Below are positions 1-5,303 of a stretch of 6,824 nucleotides of DNA, piece by piece. The translations under genes were made by a program, and so were the position numbers. The DNA lies in contig JBLHWO010000201.1 in the NCBI GenBank assembly GCA_047629215.1, forward strand, positions 1 to 6,824. Direction: 5' to 3'. The notes beneath the pieces are model-generated. The model was not told the origin of the DNA, did no database searches, and saw only the letters and a program-made list of their open reading frames with translations. This stretch comes from CANLBN01 sp047629215. Lineage in GTDB: Bacteria > Pseudomonadota > Gammaproteobacteria > Pseudomonadales > Cellvibrionaceae. Each line of letters opens with the position of its first letter. Position 1 is the stretch's first letter.

Positions 1-144
1 TAAATAGTTCGCACGAAAAGAATTCTGTGATAAGAAATTACGGATAATAAAATCGAAGTGCATATCTTTAAAACTAAGAAGTGAGTTAAAGAAACTTTAG
101 TATATTTTTAAAATATAATATAACTAGAGAAGTTAAAATTTTGT

Positions 145-172
145 ATTTATTGATTTAATTAAATCAATAAAT
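145..172. repeat. 28-bp perfect AT palindrome beside the tRNA-like end
   Basis: The half-site ATTTATTGATTTAA is followed at once by its exact reverse complement, with no spacer, centred between 158 and 159. Its last base is the first base of the TGG that would be the CCA end of a tRNA on the minus strand. Without any G/C-rich stem or U tract it is a poor intrinsic terminator. A protein-binding site, for example for an integrase or recombination directionality factor at an attachment site, is an inference from its position. Confidence 0.75.
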
Positions 173-190
173 GGTGCCGGGGCCGGACTC
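172..190 (-). other. tRNA-Leu-like 3' end, candidate att core
   Basis: Read on the minus strand this is GAGTCCGGCCCCGGCACCA. It looks like the end of the T-loop, the T-stem, the acceptor strand, a discriminator A and an encoded CCA, as in tRNA-Leu genes. Similarity stops after base 190, where a real gene would continue with GAA and the rest of the T-loop, so no tRNA is present. Counting canonical positions, the T-stem plus acceptor strand is one nucleotide short, so the copy is imperfect or decayed. Fragments of a tRNA 3' end are typical of the distal att site of elements that integrate in tRNA genes. By that logic DNA to the left is original chromosome and the element lies to the right. No integrase gene is visible in the window. 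Confidence 0.42.
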
Positions 191-245
191 CACTTTAAAA
201 ATAAATATATAAAATTCAAAGATTTACAATCGCAATAAGGTTAAA

Positions 246-267
246 TACCCCCTAAATTACCCCCTAT
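246..267 (+). repeat. Spaced C-rich direct repeat, possible integrase arm sites
   Basis: TACCCCCTA occurs at 246-254 and again at 258-266, a 12-bp period with AT-rich spacers. Short C-rich direct repeats close to an att core are what arm-type binding sites of tyrosine integrases often look like. Here they sit about 55 bp inside the presumed element from the tRNA-like end. The repeat itself is plain in the sequence; the role is inference. Confidence 0.5.
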
Positions 268-350
268 TCTATTTCTGTCACTATTCTAATATCGTAATAA
301 TAAGATATTGTGTTAGGGTAATTTCAAAAATTAATAGTAGGGAAACTTCA

Positions 351-911
351 ATTAAAAAAATTATAATTTCACTCAGCTTGGTCATCTTACTTGTTGGTTG
401 TAAGGCCACTTCTGATATCAGTGTGAAACCAATTAGAATCCAATCCACGATTAATGCGAGCGAATACAATGAATTCGCTTCAAAATATTTAGAGCGACCA
501 ACTTGGGTTAGTTATGCTGAATATCAGACAATACCGAATAGATTATACATTCAGTTTGATGCCTATAATGCCCTAGAATCATCTAGGTTGTTTTTTATGC
601 AAGATCGAGTTGAAACATATATAGCGCTAATTGATAAATATTCAGACTGGGAAGCAAAAGCAAGCAGCCGTGGTGATATATTGGAACAAAAGGAGTTGGG
701 GTTCGTTAACGGCGTTGCAGGTGTAAAACTCAAGTTTTCATTTTACAGTGGAAGCTCAACTAATCACTATTTAATAATTGAAGAAGGTCTATTAGGCTCT
801 TACAATTTCGCGATGGTCTTTGATAAATCTAATGTTCAGGAATTGAAAACATTATTTGAAGATTTTGTCGCTGGAAAAATTAAAGTAACTAATGAAGCTG
901 AATATTTGTGA
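351..911 (+). CDS. Small outer-membrane lipoprotein with an ATT start
   Basis: A protein of 186 aa of unknown function. With ATT at 351 as initiator the N-terminus is (M)KKIIISLSLVILLVGC, a textbook lipoprotein signal: two lysines, a hydrophobic core, and the lipobox LVGC with the lipidated Cys at residue 17. Lys at +2 favours the outer membrane by the usual sorting rule. The frame is open back to a TAA at 210-212 but contains no ATG, GTG or TTG before the TTG at 378. That TTG lies inside the hydrophobic core and would destroy the signal. A Shine-Dalgarno-like AGGGAA at 339-344 is six bases before the ATT, which supports it. The mature part is polar with several aromatic residues and no motif I recognise. 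Base composition is AT-rich like its surroundings. A mutated ATG start, making a weakly expressed gene, is the alternative. Confidence 0.7.
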   Translation: MKKIIISLSLVILLVGCKATSDISVKPIRIQSTINASEYNEFASKYLERPTWVSYAEYQTIPNRLYIQFDAYNALESSRLFFMQDRVETYIALIDKYSDWEAKASSRGDILEQKELGFVNGVAGVKLKFSFYSGSSTNHYLIIEEGLLGSYNFAMVFDKSNVQELKTLFEDFVAGKIKVTNEAEYL

Positions 912-944
912 CTTATTGAAGTCAAGCGTGCGCGCATAAATTAT

Positions 945-971
945 TGATGTTTTAAAATTAAACATCATTTT
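945..971 (+). terminator. Weak hairpin after the lipoprotein gene
   Basis: TGATGTTT (945-952) pairs with AAACATCA (960-967) around a 7-nt AT loop, followed by TTTT at 968-971. The spacing of 33 bases after the stop codon suits a terminator, but the stem has only two G-C pairs, so termination would be weak. Confidence 0.35.
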
Positions 972-1294
972 AAGGGGGCTCAAAGAATTAGAGTAGATTA
1001 AATGTTATTGATAATCACACTAATTCGAATAGGTTAAATGTAGTAGCTTAGCTTGTTCTGACATTTGAAGGCGAATGCTCTTAATTAATCTGACAGTCTG
1101 CCTTGTGCCAAAAGCCGACATAAGGTTCTAGTCTAGAAAAGGCTTAAATCGACCTAAAGCTGACGTAAGAGAATTCGAACTATCAGACTATATTGAGCCA
1201 AAAATCATCATGCGAGCTAATTAGTTTTTCAACCACTAATGCCCATATCTTTGCACTATAAAGTCCCAGCATGCCGACAATAAAAAAACACACC
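972..1294. other. Gene-free stretch upstream of the insertion sequence
   Basis: No open frame here looks like a gene on either strand. It holds a 13-nt inverted repeat TTCTAGTCTAGAA (1126-1138), an imperfect direct repeat (listed separately), and AGTCTG (1095-1100) facing CAGACT (1184-1189). The left (terIS) end of the IS91-like element must lie in or near this stretch, but I cannot fix it from a single copy. Confidence 0.45.
1111..1169 (+). repeat. Imperfect 14-bp direct repeat, 45 bp apart
   Basis: AAAGCCGACATAAG (1111-1124) recurs as AAAGCTGACGTAAG (1156-1169), 12 of 14 identical, four helical turns apart. Between the copies is the inverted repeat TTCTAGTCTAGAA. It may be part of the terminal region of the insertion sequence or a protein-binding array; no function can be assigned. 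Confidence 0.4.
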
Positions 1295-1316
1295 TATACT
1301 GTATAAAAGCACAGTA
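1295..1316 (+). promoter_or_regulatory. LexA (SOS) box overlapping a -10 element
   Basis: TACTGTATAAAAGCACAGTA at 1297-1316 has the full CTGT-N8-ACAG core plus the outer TA on both sides. It matches 16 of 20 positions of the enterobacterial SOS consensus, with all four mismatches in the variable centre. A good -10 hexamer TATACT (1295-1300) overlaps its left half; a weak -35 (CCGACA, 1274-1279) lies 15 bp further up. A repressor bound here would block the promoter. The box ends 13 bp before the transposase ATG, and no other gene is close enough to be its target. Confidence 0.75.
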
Positions 1317-1329
1317 TTTGGGGTGATAT

Positions 1330-2826
1330 ATGTCTATTATCAAGGCTGCCAGAAGAAAGGGGACGGTAAAGTATGAACGTCATAAACCAGAGCAGACACT
1401 TCTTTATCAAATTATTGAAAAATATTCCCCGCAGTTTCTGACCCACATGGGGCAACAAGATAAATATTTGCCCAAGTATGTGCGGTCAGAATTTGAAGAG
1501 TACCTCAAGTGCGGTCGTTTGGAATATGGTTTTTTGCGAGTACGTTGTGAAGATTGTCATCATGAGCACCTAGTTGCGTTCAGTTGTAAACGCAGAGGTT
1601 TTTGTCCCAGCTGCGGTGCGCGGCGAATGGCAGAGAGCGCCGCCTTGCTGGTTGATGATGTGTTGCCTCATGAGCCAATTAGGCAATGGGTATTGAGCTT
1701 CCCTTTTCAACTTAGATTTTTATTTGCCAGCTATCCTCAGATCATGGGAAAAGTACTGTGTATTGTCTATCGCACACTTGCTACACATATCACTAAAAAA
1801 GCAGGCTACAACAAAAAGACGGCACAAACGGGAGCGGTAACATTGATACAACGATTTGGCTCAGCGCTAAATTTAAATATCCATTTTCACATGCTCTACC
1901 TCGATGGTGTATATGCCGAAGATAACTATGGCAAAACGCGTTTTCACCCGATAAAAGCGCCAACAAAAAGTGAACTGAATAGCCTTACTCATCGCATTAG
2001 CCAGCGTGTGGCTGGTTTTCTTGAGCGCGAGGGCTTATTAGTGAGGGATGATGATAATGACTACCTGGCTTTGCATGGGCTGGAAGACGATCCGATGTTG
2101 CAAATTCACGGGTATTCAATAACCTACCGCATCGCTACAGGCAAACAGCAAGGACGAAAGGTCTTTACCTTGCAAACCATTGCACCTATGGCAGAGCAAG
2201 GGCTTGCGTCAGGCTGTGCCGCAAACTTGGCAGGCTTCAGTCTCCATGCAGGTGTCATGAGCAGCGCACAGGATAGGGGTAAACTCGAAAGGCTGTGCCG
2301 TTATATTACCCGCTCTGGGGTATCAGAAAAAAGGTTGGCAATAACGACTTACGGCAAGGTGCGCTACCAACTAAAAACACCCTACCGTGACGGCACCACC
2401 GGTGACCGGCGCAGTCATGTCATCTTTGAGCCTCTGGATTTTATTGCCCGTTTAGCGGCCTTGGTACCCAAGCCCCGCGTAAACCTCACTAGGTTTCATG
2501 GTGTGTTTGCACCAAACAGTCGGCACCGCGTGACAATAACGCCGTCCTTACGAAATAAGGCTAAACAAGCATTGCCGAAAGGGCAGGAAAAAGCGAGGGC
2601 ACAAAAACACCAATCGATGACCTGGGCGCAAAGACTTAAACAGGTTTTTAACATCGACATTGAAACGTGTGAGCAATGCGGTGGTGCGGTTAAGGTTATA
2701 GCGAGCATCGAAGATCCATTGGTGATCCAAAAGATACTCAGTCACCTGAATACAAAAAATGACGAAGTCGTCGAGCTATTGCCCCCACAAAGTCGAGCAC
2801 CGCCTCAGATAAGTCTGTTTGAATAA
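1330..2826 (+). CDS. IS91-family HUH transposase
   Basis: A full-length 498-aa rolling-circle transposase, which would nick the oriIS strand through a tyrosine and drive one-ended replicative transposition. Near the N-terminus is a zinc-binding domain with Cys73-x2-Cys76, Cys86 and Cys92-x2-Cys95. The metal-binding HUH-type motif is NIHFHMLYLDGVY, with His185 and His187. The probable catalytic tyrosine is Tyr325 in LERLCRYITR. No second tyrosine follows four residues later, so this is a single-Tyr, ISCR-like protein rather than the two-Tyr type of IS91 itself. A C-terminal CEQCGG (Cys447, Cys450) adds a second zinc knuckle. The ATG at 1330 is preceded by GGGGTGA at 1320-1326. The LexA box just upstream implies induction by DNA damage. 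No frameshift or stop interrupts it, so it should be functional. The family is clear; the exact subgroup is not. Confidence 0.93.
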   Translation: MSIIKAARRKGTVKYERHKPEQTLLYQIIEKYSPQFLTHMGQQDKYLPKYVRSEFEEYLKCGRLEYGFLRVRCEDCHHEHLVAFSCKRRGFCPSCGARRMAESAALLVDDVLPHEPIRQWVLSFPFQLRFLFASYPQIMGKVLCIVYRTLATHITKKAGYNKKTAQTGAVTLIQRFGSALNLNIHFHMLYLDGVYAEDNYGKTRFHPIKAPTKSELNSLTHRISQRVAGFLEREGLLVRDDDNDYLALHGLEDDPMLQIHGYSITYRIATGKQQGRKVFTLQTIAPMAEQGLASGCAANLAGFSLHAGVMSSAQDRGKLERLCRYITRSGVSEKRLAITTYGKVRYQLKTPYRDGTTGDRRSHVIFEPLDFIARLAALVPKPRVNLTRFHGVFAPNSRHRVTITPSLRNKAKQALPKGQEKARAQKHQSMTWAQRLKQVFNIDIETCEQCGGAVKVIASIEDPLVIQKILSHLNTKNDEVVELLPPQSRAPPQISLFE

Positions 2827-2828
2827 AA

Positions 2829-2868
2829 GCAGTTCATCATCATAAGCAAAACTGGTTTGCATAACTGC
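2829..2868 (+). other. Nested hairpin after the transposase, candidate oriIS
   Basis: An outer stem GCAGTT (2829-2834) / AACTGC (2863-2868) encloses an inner stem GCAAA (2846-2850) / TTTGC (2856-2860), with an asymmetric internal loop. It starts two bases after the transposase stop and sits about 8 bases before CTTG. IS91-type elements carry a hairpin near the oriIS end where the transposase nicks, so this is a reasonable candidate. It could also act as a weak terminator, though no U tract follows. Confidence 0.4.
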
Positions 2869-2880
2869 GGGAGGCGCTTG

Positions 2881-3207
2881 TCTTGAATTCTAAATTAAGT
2901 AGAAACAGTTGATTAATAGACGAAAAATAATCGACTTTCACTCCATTAAGAATATGAAATAGATGTCAATATGGAAAATATAAGGCATCATGTATTTTGA
3001 TTTTAGGAAAAATGACGTTTTATTTTACCTATACTCTAATGGCAATTCAAATGTACCCAGATTATCGTTCGACCCGTCATTAGTAATTCAGTTTGGCTGT
3101 GCCATCGATTTACACTTAGCCTCCGAGATGTTGGGCCTGAAATTCGACCGCTTCGCAGTCGAATTTCATCTTAAGTGACTCTCATTGTTGTTTGCAGTAT
3201 TCTCAAT
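2881..3207. other. Gene-free stretch between insertion sequence and solenoid gene
   Basis: A 62-codon open frame at 2990-3178 exists but its last third is made by the palindrome at 3138-3168 and it has no recognisable content, so I do not call it. Apart from that hairpin I see only AT-rich sequence. Minus-strand transcripts of the neighbouring gene run into this stretch. Confidence 0.5.
3138..3168. repeat. Strong 11-bp hairpin, terminator or dispersed palindrome
   Basis: TGAAATTCGAC (3138-3148) pairs perfectly with GTCGAATTTCA (3158-3168) over a 9-nt loop that can itself form GC/GC around TTC. It lies 39 bases beyond the stop codon of the minus-strand solenoid gene. Neither side is followed by a T run, so a rho-independent terminator is doubtful. 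It could be a transcript-stabilising structure or one copy of a dispersed palindrome. Confidence 0.6.
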
Positions 3208-4557
3208 TTATATATCGATGCTCATGTTGCTAGGCAAAGCACCGTCGGAGCATGTATCAAACTCGCCAATCTTGTTATCTGCTCCTAGAGAAACTCCCCC
3301 GTTAACCGCAAACAGTCCACAAGTTCCAGCTGCGCCGCGAAGGGTGGTGCCGGCACCGGTCAGAATATAGGAGCCAGCAAAAATAGTGCCTGCTAAATTG
3401 GCATTTGCTCCGCTTGTTACATAGCCCCCAGCATTGATGATAATGCTGCTGTTACCGGTGACATCAACGAGGTTGAATGTTGTATCCGCACCAAAGGCGG
3501 CATAGGTATCAACATTGATAAGCCATACATTGTCTTCACCATTGCCATTAAAAGTGAGTGTGGTACCCGCACCTGTGGTAAGTACTGTTAAATGATAGAC
3601 ACCTGGGACTACATCTACGTTACCAGTATATGCATCCAATGATTGATTTTCCGGAGGAGCTTGTGCCGACGCAAGCCTATTTTGCAGAGCACTGAGTTTT
3701 GCTTTCCCATCTTTTATTTGGGTGGCTATAATTTCTGTTTTATTGTATTCATCATAATTAGATGCACTCGCATTAAGGCCAATGGTGACACTAGTTCCTG
3801 CATAGGCAGTACCATCGATAGATGCATCAGCCCCAAGCGTTACCGCTGCGCCAGCAGTAATTTTGCCTGTAGTCGACGACCCCGCGCCCATGGTGACAGC
3901 GGCTCCGGCCACAATATTACCATCGACTTCTGCATCCGCACCAAAGCCTGCTGCTGCGACTGCCTCAACATTGCCGACAACGATTGAACTTGCACCTCCG
4001 ACGACTGCAGCGCCAGCATAGATTATCTGGTTATTTAAGTCTTCATCTAGCAAGGACGGTAGACCCACGCCTTCGTAATTGTATTGTAAAGTGACTTCAC
4101 CACTCCACCCGTTGTTATCGTATTGGTTGCTGCCTCCGATACCAGAAACAAACCATCCCATCGATGGTGTCTCCTCAAAAAAGTCAGGGCCTAATACCAC
4201 TTCGCCATCCGCAAATTGTATCTCGACGTAGGAAAAATAATCACTCGTCCCTGTGGTTGATATGGTGGTGCTTTCACCACCTAAACTATATCCAATATCT
4301 ACATTCCAATCGAGCGCTTCATAAACTAAAAGACTATAACTTACATTACTCCAAGATAAGGTGTAGGACACTAAATCTGTCGGCTCAGGAGCAACATCTT
4401 CAAACGCACTGAACTCTAATAGCTGCTCTTCGCCATCCCCAATTAAATTTTGGGTCTCTGTCACTGCAAGAGAAACTGCTCTGCTGTTCCCAGTATACGT
4501 GCTCATTCCTAAGACCATCAATATTGCGATAACGTTAATTACTAATGACTGTTTCAT
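3208..4557 (-). CDS. Secreted beta-solenoid protein, ice-binding-like (DUF3494 type)
   Basis: A protein of 449 aa with a signal peptide (residues 1 to about 27, hydrophobic core LVINVIAILMVLGM, probable cleavage after SRA). Residues 30-165 form an unrecognised beta-rich domain. Residues 181-270 are five consecutive 18-residue repeats of the type AGAAVTxGAxxSxxGxxx, one rung of a beta-helix each. A charged helix follows (about 271-297), then VVPGVYHLTV and further solenoid strands to about 430, ending NGGVSLGADNKIG. Solenoid, long helix alongside, solenoid, and the PGVY motif are the layout of DUF3494 ice-binding proteins, which bind or inhibit ice outside the cell. Cys413 and Cys436 could form a disulphide. 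I see no PEP-CTERM tail or anchor, so it is probably released. The ATG at 4555-4557 has AGGA two bases and AGGGA ten bases upstream. An adhesin with the same fold is the alternative. Confidence 0.75.
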   Translation of the reverse strand: MKQSLVINVIAILMVLGMSTYTGNSRAVSLAVTETQNLIGDGEEQLLEFSAFEDVAPEPTDLVSYTLSWSNVSYSLLVYEALDWNVDIGYSLGGESTTISTTGTSDYFSYVEIQFADGEVVLGPDFFEETPSMGWFVSGIGGSNQYDNNGWSGEVTLQYNYEGVGLPSLLDEDLNNQIIYAGAAVVGGASSIVVGNVEAVAAAGFGADAEVDGNIVAGAAVTMGAGSSTTGKITAGAAVTLGADASIDGTAYAGTSVTIGLNASASNYDEYNKTEIIATQIKDGKAKLSALQNRLASAQAPPENQSLDAYTGNVDVVPGVYHLTVLTTGAGTTLTFNGNGEDNVWLINVDTYAAFGADTTFNLVDVTGNSSIIINAGGYVTSGANANLAGTIFAGSYILTGAGTTLRGAAGTCGLFAVNGGVSLGADNKIGEFDTCSDGALPSNMSIDI

Positions 4558-4772
4558 AATCCTATTTTCCCTAATTCTACGGCTAATTTATTGTTATTAT
4601 TTTTTTGTTAATGCGTGAATGTTTATACATATTAATGTGGCATCAATGGATATTCATTTTTTATTTTTATCAGTACACTGATGTCTAATCACAAACCGCA
4701 ACAAATTGCATTCATCATAAGGTAACCTGCATATGTGTTTACATTGTTGTCCTGTGTCCACAGATGTTTGTC

Positions 4773-4825
4773 ATATATCCACAATCGTCTTGATTCAAGA
4801 TGCCCGAAACAATCGTGGAATATAT
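4773..4825. repeat. Nested 53-bp inverted repeat
   Basis: ATATATCCAC (4773-4782) faces GTGGAATATAT (4815-4825), complementary apart from one extra A. Inside it lies the perfect inverted repeat TCTTGATTCAAGA (4788-4800), and ACAATCGT occurs twice as a direct repeat (4781-4788, 4809-4816). It lies just upstream of the only TTGACA in the region, so an operator or a cruciform is possible. Confidence 0.45.
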
Positions 4826-4837
4826 CTTACTCACCTT

Positions 4838-4865
4838 TTGACATGCAGCGCCTGCCGCAAAAAAT
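4838..4865 (+). promoter_or_regulatory. Possible promoter for the sensor-gene stub
   Basis: A perfect -35 hexamer TTGACA (4838-4843) is followed after 16 bp by AAAAAT (4860-4865), a 4 of 6 match to the -10. It points toward the stub at 4959. The -10 is weak, so this is tentative. Confidence 0.3.
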
Positions 4866-4958
4866 GGATGTCGTGTTCTTTTCTTGTGCTTATCGATTGA
4901 GTCTTGTAGGGTTATGTATAGAAAAAATACAGTTAGAGCCTGTTCGTATATGTTTATT

Positions 4959-5186
4959 ATGTCGAAACGATTGTTTCCTTGGCAGCGAACTTATTTATTT
5001 TGGCCCGCTATATTTTGGCCCGCTATGTTTTGCCTCACTTTATTTTGTTTACATACCTCTATAAGCCTGGCTCAAGCGCAGCAGTATCAACATGTCGGTA
5101 ACCCTATCGCTCGAGTGTTTAGTATTGAAGAGCATCAAAGTGGTAATCAAATTTGGTCGGTTAATCAATACATCGACGGGCGATGA
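4959..5186 (+). pseudogene. 5' stub of a secreted sensor-like gene (propeller type)
   Basis: Only 75 codons remain. The N-terminus MSKRLFPWQRTYLFWPAIFW begins a long hydrophobic segment ending in SISLAQAQQ, a signal peptide with AQA as likely cleavage site. After it comes GNPIARVFSIEEHQSGNQIW and then SVNQYIDGR, followed by TGA. That pattern resembles the start of the periplasmic Reg_prop-type propeller of large sensor kinases or diguanylate cyclases, where an aromatic-rich W-x-I/V repeat with a D/N-G turn comes next. Such proteins run to many hundreds of residues, so the gene has lost nearly everything. Its end coincides with the end of the opposing minus-strand stub, which points to a rearrangement rather than point mutation. 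An upstream ATG at 4914, with AGGG just before it, could be the true start. The family is a tentative call. Confidence 0.5.
4996..5025 (+). repeat. 15-bp tandem duplication inside the signal peptide
   Basis: TATTTTGGCCCGCTA occurs twice in a row without a mismatch. Being a multiple of three it keeps the frame and duplicates five residues, giving FWPAIFWPAM in the hydrophobic core. A third, degraded version (TGTTTTGCC) follows. This is typical of slipped-strand duplication. Confidence 0.8.
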
Positions 5187-5298
5187 TAGAGGCTAATGGC
5201 GTAATCGCAGCGCGCCAAAGTAAGGCGTTTGCTACTTTCGGATAAAGTAACAGCGCTCCTGTGGCTATAGCCACCAGAACAATTAGGTAATTAAGCAT
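5161..5298 (-). pseudogene. 5' stub of an inner-membrane protein gene
   Basis: A 45-codon minus-strand frame starts at ATG 5296-5298 and gives MLNYLIVLVAIATGALLLYP, a clear transmembrane helix, then KVANALLWRAAITPLASII and finally ARRCID before the stop at 5161-5163. The coherent membrane sequence up to ASII, then an unrelated tail, looks like the beginning of a longer multi-pass protein cut off at about 5180. Upstream, AGGA is three bases from the ATG, and the preceding gene stops five bases before it, so the two form an operon. I do not recognise the family securely. Confidence 0.5.
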
Positions 5299-5303
5299 TA
5301 ATC

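Larger units (their letters stand above)
1..350. other. AT-rich gene-free left flank
   Basis: No coding region can be supported here. The frame starting at base 3 is open only to a TAA at 45-47, too short to call even as the tail of a gene. The stretch is strongly AT-rich apart from one GC-rich block at 175-190. It holds the palindrome, the tRNA-like 3' end and the C-rich direct repeats listed separately, then the leader of the lipoprotein gene. I see no clear sigma-70 promoter for that gene. Confidence 0.6.
1297..2880 (+). mobile_element. IS91-family insertion sequence, ends approximate
   Basis: One complete transposase gene with its own regulated promoter and a structured 3' tail form an IS91/ISCR-type element. 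These elements move by rolling-circle replication with an HUH transposase, lack long terminal inverted repeats and make no target duplication, so the ends cannot be read from repeats. On the right, the nested hairpin at 2829-2868 is followed by CTTG at 2877-2880 and 2882-2885. CTTG/GTTC tetranucleotides are the known IS91 target at the oriIS side, which suggests the end is at about 2876. The left end is not identified and lies somewhere left of the LexA box; 1297 is only the minimal limit. Confidence 0.6.
4558..4958. other. Divergent intergenic region
   Basis: This separates the minus-strand solenoid gene from the plus-strand gene stub and should carry both promoters. The open frames crossing it are poor in coding signal and I reject them. 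It holds several inverted repeats: TCAGT-AC-ACTGA (4670-4681), CTGTG-TC-CACAG (4752-4763), and the larger nested one at 4773-4825. None can be tied to a known regulator. Confidence 0.5.

Noticed and set aside
281..469. Minus-strand frame across the lipoprotein start
   Set aside because: It is antisense to the lipoprotein signal sequence; its hydrophobic look comes from AT-rich codons.
2496..2745. Two minus-strand open frames inside the transposase gene
   Set aside because: They are antisense to a well-supported transposase domain and have no features of their own.
3130..3136. GTTGGGC, a match to the GTTRRRY core of integron attC sites, next to a hairpin
   Set aside because: No RYYYAAC partner is found in the 150 bases upstream, and the hairpin lies on the wrong side of the core, so this is not an attC site.
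2990..3178. 62-codon plus-strand open frame with AAGG four bases upstream
   Set aside because: Its last third is encoded by the 11-bp palindrome, the product has no recognisable feature, and it lies where the minus-strand gene's transcript ends. It is more likely chance.
3340..3362. Second GGTGCCGG block, considered as another tRNA-like att copy
   Set aside because: It lies inside the solenoid gene, encodes part of its glycine/threonine repeat, and the match to the 172-190 block is only about nine bases.
3643..3987. Plus-strand open frame opposite the solenoid gene
   Set aside because: It is the antisense shadow of the 18-residue repeats. The minus frame has a signal peptide, ordered repeats and a recognisable fold.
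4754..4783. Two DnaA-box-like sequences (GTGTCCACA, ATATCCACA)
   Set aside because: They match TTATCCACA at only 7 and 8 of 9 positions, and there is no replication gene, iteron or AT-rich unwinding region with them.
4735..5064. 109-codon plus-strand open frame overlapping the sensor stub in another frame
   Set aside because: No ribosome site; it is rich in Cys, Leu and Phe from reading the signal-peptide duplication in the wrong frame, and the frame at 4959 gives a coherent signal peptide.
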